Below are positions 24,883 to 33,220 of a stretch of 64,000 nucleotides of DNA, in pieces. The DNA comes from Anaerotignum neopropionicum (GTDB lineage: Bacteria > Bacillota > Clostridia > Lachnospirales > Anaerotignaceae), in NCBI RefSeq assembly GCF_001571775.1, contig NZ_LRVM01000002.1, forward strand, positions 248,001 through 312,000. The letters run 5' to 3'. The first letter of the stretch is position 1. Every line of letters begins with the position of its first letter. Both the position numbers and the translations under genes were made by a program. The notes under the pieces were generated by a model that saw only the letters and a program-made list of their open reading frames with translations, was not told the DNA's origin and made no database searches.

Positions 24883-26046
24883 ATGCTAAATTTTAATTAT
24901 TCAATACCAACAAAAATATTTTTTGGAAGAAATAAAATAGAAGTACTTGCTGAACAGGTCAAGAATTACGGATCTAATGTATTGCTTGTATATGGTGGAG
25001 GAAGTATAAAAAGAAATGGAATATACGAGAAAATCACAGATATTTTCAATAAAAACAATATACGATTTTGGGAGTTGCCAGGAGTAGAACCTAACCCAAG
25101 AATATCAAGCGTAAGAAAAGGAATTGAAATATGCAGAGATAATAAAATAGAGCTTATACTTGCTGTAGGCGGTGGAAGCACAATTGACTGCGCAAAGGTT
25201 ATAGCAGCAGGGTATTACTATGATGGAGATGCATGGGATATTGTTGTTGATCCAAGAAAAATAGATAATGTCCTTCCAATTGCAAGCATACTGACATTAG
25301 CTGCAACAGGCTCTGAAATGGATGCTGGAGCAGTAATTACAAGCCTTGAAACAAGTGAAAAGCTTGGTACAGGCCACAAAGATATGGCTCCAAAATTCTC
25401 AATATTAGACCCAACCTATACATTTTCAGTACCTAAAAATCAAACAGCAGCGGGTACAGCAGATATAATGAGTCATATTTTCGAAGTATACTTTAACAAC
25501 ACGAAAGAGGCATACTTGCAAAATAGAATGGCAGAAGCACTTCTTAAAACTTGCATACATTATGGTGCAAAAGCTATGGAAGAGCCTGGAAATTATGAAG
25601 CTAGAGCAAATTTAATGTGGACTTCCAGCCTTGCTATTAATGGTCTTTTAAGCTATGGAAAAGATGCAGAGTGGAGTGTTCATCCTATGGAGCATGAGTT
25701 AAGTGCATTCTATGACATTACTCATGGAGTTGGTCTTGCAATTTTAACACCACATTGGATGGAATATGTTTTAAATGATAATACGGTAGATAAATTTGTT
25801 GAGTATGGAGTTAATGTTTGGGGAATTGATTCTATTGGTGATAAATATGAAATTGCTCATAATGCTATCAAAAAGACAAAAGAATATTTTGTATCCTTAG
25901 GATTACCTTCTTCATTAAGAGAAGTAGGAATTGAGGAAGAGAAATTAGAAGAAATGGCGAAGCAAGCTACTGTAAGAGGAAAACTTGGAAATTTCAAGCC
26001 TTTAGAAGCACAAGATGTGCTTAATATATATAGAGCAGCTTTATAA
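24883..26046 (+). CDS. Iron-containing alcohol dehydrogenase (butanol dehydrogenase-like)
   Basis: The 387-residue protein is a group III alcohol dehydrogenase: NAD(P) site GGGSIKRNG and AVGGGSTIDCAKVIA, and metal ligands in GTADIMSHIFEVYF (Asp, His) and HPMEHELSAFYDITHGVG (His). Length and sequence fit the BdhA/BdhB/YqhD group, which reduce aldehydes, including toxic ones, to alcohols. In this cluster, aldehyde detoxification is more likely than fermentation. AAGGAG precedes the ATG; 15 bp separate it from the next gene. Confidence 0.94.
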   Translation: MLNFNYSIPTKIFFGRNKIEVLAEQVKNYGSNVLLVYGGGSIKRNGIYEKITDIFNKNNIRFWELPGVEPNPRISSVRKGIEICRDNKIELILAVGGGSTIDCAKVIAAGYYYDGDAWDIVVDPRKIDNVLPIASILTLAATGSEMDAGAVITSLETSEKLGTGHKDMAPKFSILDPTYTFSVPKNQTAAGTADIMSHIFEVYFNNTKEAYLQNRMAEALLKTCIHYGAKAMEEPGNYEARANLMWTSSLAINGLLSYGKDAEWSVHPMEHELSAFYDITHGVGLAILTPHWMEYVLNDNTVDKFVEYGVNVWGIDSIGDKYEIAHNAIKKTKEYFVSLGLPSSLREVGIEEEKLEEMAKQATVRGKLGNFKPLEAQDVLNIYRAAL

Positions 26047-26061
26047 TAAGGGGTGATTTAA

Positions 26062-26619
26062 ATGAATATAGTTTCTTTTTTGGGGAGTCCTAGAAAAAAT
26101 GGTAACACATCATTACTTTTAGATAAAGTTTTAGATGGTATCTTGAGTAAAAATGATGCACAAAGTGAGATTGTTTTTTTACAGAATAGTAATATAAAGC
26201 CATGTATGGGGTGTAATTCTTGCAAAAACAATGAAGATAAAACATGTGTCATTAATGATGATATGAAGGACATAGTTCCGAAAATAAAAAAATCAGATCT
26301 GATAATATTAGCAACGCCTATATATTGGTGGAGTGTTACCGCTCAAATGAAGCTTTTAATTGATAGATTATACGCATTGAATTTTACAGATAGAAGTTTT
26401 GATTTTCATAATAAAAAAGTTATGCTCCTTATGACCTACGAAGGTGAGCTGCCTAATTCTGGTCCTGAGACTGTAGAGAAACTTTTTAAAGAAGTATGTG
26501 CATATCTGAATGTAGGTGTGGCAGGAGTATTAGGTGTTTGCACTGGCGAAGTTGAAGTTAGTAAAAACTTAGACGCTTTAAAAAAGGCTTATGAGTTTGG
26601 AGAAAAAGTTGAATTTTAG
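26062..26619 (+). CDS. Flavodoxin-like NAD(P)H:FMN reductase (iron-sulfur flavoprotein type)
   Basis: A 185-residue flavodoxin fold: FMN phosphate loop SPRKNGNTS (residues 9-17) and ATPIYWWSVTAQMKLLIDRLYAL. A Cys cluster CMGCNSCKNNEDKTC (about 52-66), as in iron-sulfur flavoproteins of anaerobes, may bind a [4Fe-4S] cluster. Role: two-electron reduction of quinones, azo dyes or oxygen species. Follows the alcohol dehydrogenase gene closely and precedes a hairpin (26650). Confidence 0.9.
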   Translation: MNIVSFLGSPRKNGNTSLLLDKVLDGILSKNDAQSEIVFLQNSNIKPCMGCNSCKNNEDKTCVINDDMKDIVPKIKKSDLIILATPIYWWSVTAQMKLLIDRLYALNFTDRSFDFHNKKVMLLMTYEGELPNSGPETVEKLFKEVCAYLNVGVAGVLGVCTGEVEVSKNLDALKKAYEFGEKVEF

Positions 26620-26649
26620 TAAAGGTATCAATTTATAAGATAACTAGAT

Positions 26650-26682
26650 ACTCTACATCGGCTAATTATACGGATGTAGAGT
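26650..26682 (+). terminator. Hairpin between the two halves of the redox cluster
   Basis: Perfect 10-bp stem ACTCTACATC / GATGTAGAGT with a 13-nt loop, followed by TTTATCTGTTT. A weak terminator or partial attenuator before the first OYE-type gene. Confidence 0.65.
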
Positions 26683-26719
26683 TTATCTGTTTAAATTTCG
26701 AAATGTAAGGAGGTTAAAA

Positions 26720-27712
26720 ATGTCATATTTACTTAAACCCTTAGACAAGGGCAAGTTAACTTTAAAGAATAGATTGGTTATGCCGCCTATGGCTACTTCG
26801 AAATCTGAAAAGGATGGAAGAATAGGCAAAAATATATTAGATTATTACGATGAAAAGTCACAGGGTGGTTATATATCATTGATTATTATAGAACATAGCT
26901 TTATCACACAACAAGGAAAGGCAAGTGAAGGTCAGCTTTCTGTGGCGGATGATAGCCGTGTTGAGGATTTGAAGAAATTATCAAATATTATTCATAAAAA
27001 TGGCTCCAAAACAGTAATGCAAATTAATCATGCTGGGAGTGCAGCCAGTTTAGCTGTTACAGGACATGAGCCGGTTGGACCTTGTGCTATAGCAAATCCA
27101 CGTATAGGTAATGTTCCAAAGGAACTTACTAAAAAAGAAATTAAAGATATAATTGGTGAATTTAAAGACGCTGCATTGCGTGTAAAGAAAGCTGGTTTTG
27201 ATGGTGTGGAAATTCATTCTGCACATGGATATCTTCTAAATCAATTTTTCTCTCCTCTTACTAACAAGAGATCTGATGAATATGGTGGAGATGTGCTAGG
27301 CAGAATTAAAATTCATTTAGAAGTCATTAAGGCAGTACGTGATGCTGTGGGTGATGACTTCCCAATTCTACTGAGATTGGGTGCTTCTGACTATATGGAG
27401 GGCGGTAGTACAATTGAAGATAGCAAAATTGCAGCATTAGAGTTTGAAAAAGCAGGAGTAGATATTCTTGATATATCTGGCGGATTTTGTGGGTTTATTG
27501 TTGCTGGGCTTACTGACCAAGGGTATTTTTCATCATTGACTGAATCTATAAAGAAAGTTGTGTCGATTCCAGTTATCTTGACTGGTGGAATTACTGATGT
27601 AAACGCGGCTGAAAAACTTCTTTCCGAGGGAAAAGCCGATCTTATTGGCGTTGGCAGAGCGATATACAAAGATTCCAAGTGGGCGGAAAATGCGATTAAA
27701 AGTTTGAATTAA
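26720..27712 (+). CDS. NADH:flavin oxidoreductase, OYE family (1)
   Basis: A 330-residue FMN-binding TIM barrel of the old-yellow-enzyme type: LKNRLVMPPMATSKS at the first strand, VMQINHAG, the HSAHGYLLNQFFSPLTNKRSDEYGG signature, and phosphate-binding LTGGI and GVGRA near the C-terminus. It lacks the C-terminal Fe-S and NAD domains of dienoyl-CoA reductases, so it is a single-domain ene-reductase. Substrates are probably electron-poor enones, nitro compounds or quinones. AAGGAGG precedes the ATG. Confidence 0.93.
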   Translation: MSYLLKPLDKGKLTLKNRLVMPPMATSKSEKDGRIGKNILDYYDEKSQGGYISLIIIEHSFITQQGKASEGQLSVADDSRVEDLKKLSNIIHKNGSKTVMQINHAGSAASLAVTGHEPVGPCAIANPRIGNVPKELTKKEIKDIIGEFKDAALRVKKAGFDGVEIHSAHGYLLNQFFSPLTNKRSDEYGGDVLGRIKIHLEVIKAVRDAVGDDFPILLRLGASDYMEGGSTIEDSKIAALEFEKAGVDILDISGGFCGFIVAGLTDQGYFSSLTESIKKVVSIPVILTGGITDVNAAEKLLSEGKADLIGVGRAIYKDSKWAENAIKSLN

Positions 27713-27785
27713 TATTTTAAAGAAAATAATCAGAACTTAGAGTTTGAGACTTGCATCAAAAAAATTGAATATTAGGGGCGTAATT

Positions 27786-28403
27786 ATGGAATTAAATGAA
27801 GCGATTCAATCCAGAAGAAGTATCAGAAAATTTAAAACTGATCCTATTCCGGAAAATTATATCAGTGAGCTAATTGAAGCAGGAAGGCTGGCGCCATCAG
27901 GCAGCAACTTGCAATCTACTCGTTACGTAATCATAAAGAGTGCAGAAGCGAGAGCTAAATTCGCTGAATGTACTCCATTACCTTTTGTAACACAAGCACC
28001 ATTGATTATAGCGTGCTGCATAAACAAAAAAGTTTTAGATACAGCTGAGAAAAGGTCAAAGGAATTAAGGCAATCAAATGCTTTTGCCGATACTCCACTT
28101 GCTAATATGAATAGAGATTCCGAGACTTATAACAAAAGAAGACGAGAGATGGATGAAGAAAGCCTAAAATCATATTTAAGTTTAAATGCGGCAATAGCTT
28201 TGGAGCATATCGCATTAAGAGCAGTTGACTTAGGGCTTGGAAGTTGTTGGATAATGATGTTTGATCGTGAAAAGGCAAAAAAGATTCTTGAACTTGATGA
28301 GAGATATGATGTAGTAGCATTATTACCGATAGGATATCCTGATCAAAATCCTCCCCAAAGACCAAGACTGGAATTAAATGAATTGGTAATTCAAACAATC
28401 TAA
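27786..28403 (+). CDS. Nitroreductase-family protein (c)
   Basis: 205 residues from ATG 27786, supported by AGGGGCG upstream; an in-frame ATG at 27744 lacks one. Motifs: QSRRSIRKFKTDPIPENYISELIEAGRLAPSGSNLQ, LSLNAAIALEHIALRAVDLGLGSCWI and ALLPIGYPDQNP. Contains a middle insertion (about 85-130) relative to copies (a) and (b). FMN-dependent reductase of unknown natural substrate, between two OYE-type genes. Confidence 0.9.
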   Translation: MELNEAIQSRRSIRKFKTDPIPENYISELIEAGRLAPSGSNLQSTRYVIIKSAEARAKFAECTPLPFVTQAPLIIACCINKKVLDTAEKRSKELRQSNAFADTPLANMNRDSETYNKRRREMDEESLKSYLSLNAAIALEHIALRAVDLGLGSCWIMMFDREKAKKILELDERYDVVALLPIGYPDQNPPQRPRLELNELVIQTI

Positions 28404-28475
28404 TTTATTTAGAAATGATGACCAAAAAGTTTATAAGCATTAACAATTAAAAATATGAGTTTTTATGGAGGTACT

Positions 28476-29576
28476 ATGAAAAGGTTATTTGATAATACAA
28501 CATTAAGTAATATGAATCTAAAAAATAGATTTTTTAGATCTGCTACATGGGAAGCTATGGCGGATAACAAAGGGCATATGACAGAGAAACTATATAATGT
28601 ATATGAAAATCTTGCTAAAGGTGGAGTAGGTACAATAATAACTGGTTATGCTTATGTTACAGAAGATGAACAGCCCAATCCTAGAATGATGGGGATTTAT
28701 AATGATTCATTTATTGAAGAATACAAAGCATTTACTGATAGGATCCATAAGTTTGATACAAACATAATATTGCAAATTGCATATGGTGGTTCTCAAACTA
28801 ACTTTAATGTAGGTGAGAGAATCATATTAGGACCGTCAGCTGTAGCCCATAGTATATATGGTGTTACTCCTAAGGAAGCTACAAAGGAAGAGATAAGAGG
28901 TCTTGTTGAAAGTTTTGCGGATGCTTCTCTTAGAGCTAAAAAATCAGGATTTGATGGAGTGCAATTTCATGCTGCTCATGGATATATTTACAGTCAGTTT
29001 CTAAGCCCTCACTACAATAAAAGAACTGATGAGTATGGTGGAAATATTGAAAACAGAGCAAGAATTATCTTCGAAACCCTGGCAGCTGTGAGAGAAAAGG
29101 TCGGAACAGGTTTCCCTGTGTTAATTAAACTTAATTGCTCTGATTTTATAGAAGATGGCTTTTCTTTTGAAGACTGCAAATATGTATGCAAAAGATTAGA
29201 AGAGCTTGGCATTGATGCTATAGAAATCAGCGGGGTTGTAGGAGCTAAAACAGAAGATAGAAGCGTAAAAGAAAAGGGACTTAAATATTTAGAAAATGAA
29301 TCATATTTTAGAAAATATGCTGCAGAGATAGCGGAAGAAGTAAATGTGCCTGTCATTTTAGTTGGTGGTAATAGATCACTTACCTTAATGAATGATATAC
29401 TGGATAATACTAAAATTCAATATTTCTCACTATCTAGACCATTTTTGCGCGAATTCGATTTAATAAATAGATGGGGTGGAGAAGATAATAGCAAGGCAAA
29501 ATGTATATCTTGTGGCAAATGCATAGATGTTCAGGGGAATTCATGTATATTTAGCAGGAATAAAGGAATGGATTAA
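28476..29576 (+). CDS. NADH:flavin oxidoreductase, OYE family (2), with Cys-rich tail
   Basis: 366 residues from ATG 28476 (GGAGG at 28467-28471; the earlier in-frame ATG has none). OYE barrel with LKNRFFRSATWEAMAD, LQIAYGGSQ, HAAHGYIYSQFLSPHYNKRTDEYGG and LVGGNRS. The C-terminus adds CISCGKCIDVQGNSC, a four-Cys segment that resembles the cluster site of larger OYE relatives but without the following domains. Last gene of the cluster; a diffuse AT-rich region follows. Confidence 0.92.
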   Translation: MKRLFDNTTLSNMNLKNRFFRSATWEAMADNKGHMTEKLYNVYENLAKGGVGTIITGYAYVTEDEQPNPRMMGIYNDSFIEEYKAFTDRIHKFDTNIILQIAYGGSQTNFNVGERIILGPSAVAHSIYGVTPKEATKEEIRGLVESFADASLRAKKSGFDGVQFHAAHGYIYSQFLSPHYNKRTDEYGGNIENRARIIFETLAAVREKVGTGFPVLIKLNCSDFIEDGFSFEDCKYVCKRLEELGIDAIEISGVVGAKTEDRSVKEKGLKYLENESYFRKYAAEIAEEVNVPVILVGGNRSLTLMNDILDNTKIQYFSLSRPFLREFDLINRWGGEDNSKAKCISCGKCIDVQGNSCIFSRNKGMD

Positions 29577-29833
29577 TATAGACACATGTTATACTAAACA
29601 GTAAAGACTTGTTTAGTAAGATCAAGAGAGTATAGTATTTATGCAAAAACAGAAATTGTGTATAAGTATTTGATGTTTGGACCTATGCCAATATTATAGA
29701 CACGAAATTCAGAACACTATAATTCTAATTATAAAAATATTAAGTTAAGCCGTGCAGTTTGTGCGGCTTTTATGCTGTTTTCTTTATCATTTGGGAGGAA
29801 CTCAAATTTTATTCCGGATATATAACGTCACAA

Positions 29834-30195
29834 ATGGTTGAGAATTATTTATTGCAGACATTATCCTCTGCCTTTACCAGCACATACAGATATACAGAAA
29901 ATCGTATTGCACGAATGGATTTCAAACGTGCAGTGGAGAATTTCCAATCTGCTCATGTCATTGCCTATTCTCATGATGTTGATGCCCAGGAATTCTATAC
30001 GAGGGTACATTAAGCTCACACGTTCGTGACATCGTAAAGGGTCTGTCGGAGGAAAAACAAAAAATACTGATTGACTACTTTGAAAAGACAAATATGATAG
30101 CAGATCATGAGGGTGCATTCATCTATGTGCAAGACGCAAAGGATTGTGTAGAGTTGCTGAAAAGGTTAGGTGCGTTGTATATGTCACATGGTTAG
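29834..30195 (+). pseudogene. Frameshifted small gene of unknown function
   Basis: From ATG 29834 the frame reads VENYLLQTLSSAFTSTYRYTENRIARMDFKRAVENF... to about 30003. A one-base shift then opens a second frame to 30195 (SSHVRDIVKGLSEEKQKILIDYF...LLKRLGALYMSHG). The joined ~120-residue helical protein is not recognised. GGGAGG lies ~40 bp upstream, so the true start may be in another frame. The first piece of a run of broken genes to 33.2 kb. Confidence 0.5.
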
Positions 30196-30407
30196 TGGAA
30201 GCCTTTGCTGTGAGGCGGTTTATTCAAAGTCATAGTTTCTGGGTGACTTACTGAATGGTGAGTGATATAATATTATAAAAATTATAATCTATGCAAACAG
30301 AATTTAAAGACAAATAAGTGTAATTTAAATAATGTATAAAATTGAAACTGTAATCAAGTTTTGAAATATAAAAGAAGTTATAATATACCAGCAGGGAGTG
30401 AACAAGA

Positions 30408-30767
30408 TTGTCAGTTAAAACAATTGAAAATATGATAAATTGGGTTGAAGAAAATTTAGAAGAATGTCCAACATTAGGAGAAATGTCCGATTTCGTCGGG
30501 TATTCACCTTGTTATTGCTCTACTAAGTTCCATGAATATGTCGGTGTTTCATTTAAAGATTATATTCAGAAACGGCAACTAAGTATGGCCGCTATGGCAT
30601 TACAGAAAACGAAGAATCGTATTATTGACATTGCTATACAATATGGATTTTCATCGCATGAAGCATTTACAAGAGCTTTTGTGCGTGTTTATGGCTATAC
30701 ACCCTTTCAATATCGTAAATTATTGCCGAAAGTCTTAACATTTGATAAAGCTCAAATAGACATTTGA
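30408..30767 (+). CDS. AraC-type DNA-binding domain protein
   Basis: 119 residues holding just the two helix-turn-helix motifs of an AraC/XylS regulator (PTLGEMSDFVGYSPCYCSTKFHEYVGVSFKDYI and IIDIAIQYGFSSHEAFTRAFVRVYGYTPFQYRK). The usual C-terminal GyrI-like or other effector domain of this subgroup is absent, so it may be truncated or a stand-alone regulator of the SoxS/MarA kind. TTG start at 30408 with AGGGAG upstream. Followed at once by a hairpin that includes the next gene's ribosome site. Confidence 0.8.
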   Translation: MSVKTIENMINWVEENLEECPTLGEMSDFVGYSPCYCSTKFHEYVGVSFKDYIQKRQLSMAAMALQKTKNRIIDIAIQYGFSSHEAFTRAFVRVYGYTPFQYRKLLPKVLTFDKAQIDI

Positions 30768-30798
30768 ACACTCCTCAGTAAATGTAAGGAGTGTTTTA
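30767..30798 (+). promoter_or_regulatory. Hairpin overlapping stop codon and next ribosome site
   Basis: Stem AACACTCCT (30767-30775) / AGGAGTGTT (30787-30795) followed by TTAATG. The 3' arm contains the AGGAG ribosome site of the aminopeptidase gene, and TTTT follows. It can act as a terminator for araC-like mRNA and also mask the downstream start. Confidence 0.6.
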
Positions 30799-31674
30799 AT
30801 GTTAAAAGAAATTGGACGAAATGATTTATGTTGGTGTGGAAGCAAAATTAAGTATAAAAAATGTCATGAGTCTTTTGACGAAAAGCTATTATGGTACAAA
30901 ACTCAAGGATGTATTATTCCACCCAGAAAAATTATAAAAAACCAAGAACAAATTATTGAGATTAGAAAAAGTGGAAAAATCAATACAGCAGTTTTAGATT
31001 TTATATCTGAACAGATATATATAGGAATGACAACAGAGCAAATTGATCATTTGATTTATGAAAAAACGGTGGCTTTGGGTGGAATCCCAGCGACATTAAA
31101 TTTTGAAGGTTTTCCTAAAAGTGTATGCACATCAATCAATGATCAAGTATGCCATGGAATACCATCCAGTGATGTTTTGCTGAAAGACGGAGATATTATA
31201 AATATTGATGTTTCTACAATATACAATGGATTTTTTTCGGATTAATCAAGAATGTTTTGTATCGGAAATGTAAGTCCTGAAAAAAAGAAACTGGTGGATG
31301 TGGTTAAAGAATGCATTGAATTAGGATTAGCACAAATAAAGCCGTGGGGATTTTTAGGTGATATGGGGCAAGCTGTGAATGAACATGCCATGAGTAATGG
31401 ATATACAGTTGTACAAGAAATAGGCGGACACGGTATTGGTTTGCAATTTCATGAGGAACCGTGGATAAGCCATGTTTCAAAAAAAAGAACAGAAATGCTT
31501 TTAGTCCCAGGTATGGTATTTACGATTGAGCCAATAGTGAATATGGGAACTGAAGAAATTTTTGTAGATGATAATGATGGCTGGACAGTTTATACGACAG
31601 ATGGATTGCCATCTGCCCAATGGGAAGTTATGGTATTAGTCACTAATGATGGCTATGAGATACTAGCCTATTAA
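30799..31674 (+). pseudogene. SEC-C type methionine aminopeptidase with in-frame TAA
   Basis: The frame encodes an N-terminal SEC-C zinc motif (CWCGSKIKYKKCH) and a type I methionine aminopeptidase: VCHGIP, metal ligands in INIDVS (Asp) and FFSD (Asp), then GGHGIG, FHEEPW, TIEPI and WEVMV. A single TAA at 31243-31245 replaces the residue right after the second metal-binding Asp; the frame then continues unchanged (SRMFCIGNV...) for 142 codons. Total length (291 codons) is normal for the SEC-C family. Probably a nonsense-mutated second copy; ATG 31252 cannot give an active enzyme because the first ligands would be missing. Confidence 0.88.
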
Positions 31675-31744
31675 TGCCACCAAATCATCAATATATTCAA
31701 GAACACAAAATTAGAGCACAACAGAATAAAGAAAATAGTCTTAT

Positions 31745-31772
31745 GGGTGATCTAACGGTCACCCTTTTCTTT
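31745..31772 (+). terminator. Terminator after the aminopeptidase gene
   Basis: GGGTGA / TCACCC stem with an 8-nt loop, then TTTTCTTTT. Confidence 0.75.
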
Positions 31773-31799
31773 TACCCGAAAGTCAAAGAGGAATCTATA

Positions 31800-31859
31800 A
31801 TGCCCAAAATCATATATACCTCACACTATATGCGAGATGCACCTCCATCATGCTTGTAA
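31800..31859 (+). pseudogene. N-terminal scrap of a relaxase-like gene
   Basis: The 19 codons MPKIIYTSHYMRDAPPSCL resemble the start of MobP3-type relaxases of mobilisable elements (pattern MPKII...RYLRDAPP, from memory), with GAGG upstream. The frame then stops and nothing of the rest is found. Relic of a mobilisable element. Confidence 0.45.
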
Positions 31860-31884
31860 ACTATTAGTGCCCTCAGTTTTAATT

Positions 31885-32044
31885 ATTTTTCTTTGATTTT
31901 GATGCCATAAAACTTTTTCCAGATTTTCAGGAAAGATTGCAAGAGTCTAAAGAGATTCAATTAAACATTTGGAAGAATATCATTCACGCTGCGAGAGAAA
32001 AAAGCGATATTGATTCTCCTTTAATGTGGAAGGAGAATGACTGA
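31885..32044 (+). pseudogene. Unrecognised coding relic
   Basis: An open stretch FDFDAIKLFPDFQERLQESKEIQLNIWKNIIHAAREKSDI... ends at TGA 32042. It has protein-like composition but no start or ribosome site. A further scrap (LKDIVQIEKHKDYLIKIASDRPDA) follows in another frame to ~32130. Confidence 0.4.
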
Positions 32045-32142
32045 GCATTCTTCACTTTAAAGATATTGTTCAAATAGAAAAACATAAAGATTATTTAATA
32101 AAAATTGCATCTGATCGGCCGGATGCATAATATCTATAAAAA

Positions 32143-32184
32143 GAACTGCTCCCTGCCAAATAATGAGGGAGGGGTTCGTTTTAT
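32143..32184 (+). terminator. Rho-independent terminator
   Basis: Composite stem GAAC / GTTC with CTCCCT / AGGGAG inside, followed by GTTTTAT. It closes the relic region before the convergent RidA pseudogene. Confidence 0.65.
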
Positions 32185-32291
32185 AATAAAAGTTATACAT
32201 TCTTGGCAACATCTTTTTTGCTTTACACTAATAACAAACGGGCCTTTTCGATGCTTGATCTTCTGACAACTCGCTCACCACTTTGAATGAG

Positions 32292-32680
32292 TTAGTTAAT
32301 ATGTGCTACAGCATGAATTTCAATCAGCTGATCAGGAAATGCCATACCCGACACACCAACGAGGGCACCGGCTGGTCGATGGTCGCCCACATACTCCTTG
32401 AAAATACTGATGCATTTTTCAATTCTTGTGGGTTTGACAGAAAAATCTCCATCTCAGCAATGTTCGACCTCGTAGCACCAAATCCCGCCAGTACTCGATC
32501 GAGATTCTCTAGCGTTTGTCTGGTTTGCACTTCGATATCACCCTCACCAACAAATGTGCCCTGGATATCATGGGAGAATTGACCCGAAATGTATATGGTG
32601 CCGTTAACACAGTAGCCTTGGGCAATGCCATGTTCGTCTTCCCATGGAAGACCGTGATTGTAGGTTTTAATATTAGCCAT
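32292..32680 (-). pseudogene. RidA/YjgF-family protein, frameshifted
   Basis: From ATG 32680 (AGGAGTG upstream on the minus strand) the frame gives IKTYNHGLPWEDEHGIAQGYCVNGTIYISGQFSHDIQGTFVGEGDIEVQTRQTLENLDRVL..., a RidA domain. One base is missing around 32427-32433: the original frame runs on to a chance stop at 32324, whereas the shifted frame gives the proper family ending (CISIFKEYVGDHRPAGALVGVSGMAFPDQLIEIHAVA) to TAA 32292. RidA enzymes hydrolyse reactive enamines/imines. It is divergent from the second HxlR gene and was probably its regulated target. Confidence 0.85.
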
Positions 32681-32706
32681 TATTATCACTCCTAGTTTAA
32701 TGTAAT

Positions 32707-32749
32707 CTTAGTATATACTAAGCTCAAATATAAAAATAGTACGCACTTT
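32707..32749. promoter_or_regulatory. HxlR control region: 16-bp palindrome plus AGTACGCACTTT
   Basis: CTTAGTATATACTAAG (32707-32722) is a perfect palindrome. AGTACGCACTTT (32738-32749) is the exact reverse complement of the motif at 23006-23017 in front of the other HxlR regulator. Both lie between RidA and HxlR and are likely operators. Confidence 0.65.
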
Positions 32750-32750
32750 A

Positions 32751-33125
32751 TTGATAGGTACTATTCGAAAGAATAGTGTAAGTATGGGTATGGCTGATTT
32801 TAATGGTAAAGTTAAAAATATTCAAGATACACCTTTTGGTTATACAATCTCAGTGATTGGTGGTAAATGGAAAATGGTTATTATTTACCTTTTAGCAGAA
32901 AACCAACCAGTTCGATTTAATGAATTGAAAAGACAAATAGGAACTATTACTTTTAAAATATTGAGTTCTCAATTAAAAGAATTGGAAGCGGATGGTTTGA
33001 TGAAGCGGAAAGAGTATCCTCAAATCCCGCCTAAAGTAGAGTATAGTCTGTCAGATAAAGCAGAAACTCTATTACCCGTCTTGGAAGAGTTGTGTAAGTG
33101 GGGAGCAAAAAATCGAAATAATTAA
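32751..33125 (+). CDS. HxlR-family winged-helix regulator (2)
   Basis: HxlR/YodB-type regulator, up to 124 residues: TPFGYTISVIGGKWKMVIIYLLAENQPVRFNELKRQIGTITFKILSSQLKELEADGLMKRKEYPQIPPKVEYSLS. Unlike copy 1, the position before the GGKWK motif has no Cys (FGYTISVIGGKWK), so any sensing must differ. The start is uncertain: TTG 32751, or ATG 32784/32790, none with a strong ribosome site. It is divergent from the broken ridA and shares the motif found before HxlR 1, so the two regulators may bind overlapping sets of sites. Confidence 0.85.
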   Translation: MIGTIRKNSVSMGMADFNGKVKNIQDTPFGYTISVIGGKWKMVIIYLLAENQPVRFNELKRQIGTITFKILSSQLKELEADGLMKRKEYPQIPPKVEYSLSDKAETLLPVLEELCKWGAKNRNN

Positions 33126-33220
33126 AAGTTCAGTATAAGTTGGATGAAGATGGAAGTCCGAAGACATATATGCTTTATGGCCATGTGCATGACGCCAATG
33201 ACAAAAGCGACAGCATATGA
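33125..33220 (+). pseudogene. Fragment of a calcineurin-like phosphoesterase
   Basis: Codons KVQYKLDEDGSPKTYMLYGHVHDANDKSDS then TGA. GHVHD is the metal-binding motif of metallophosphoesterases. Only this piece remains, directly abutting the stop of the HxlR gene. Confidence 0.55.

Noticed and set aside
32283-32582. Plus-strand ORF opposite RidA
   Set aside because: Antisense to the frameshifted RidA gene, whose family sequence is clear on the minus strand.
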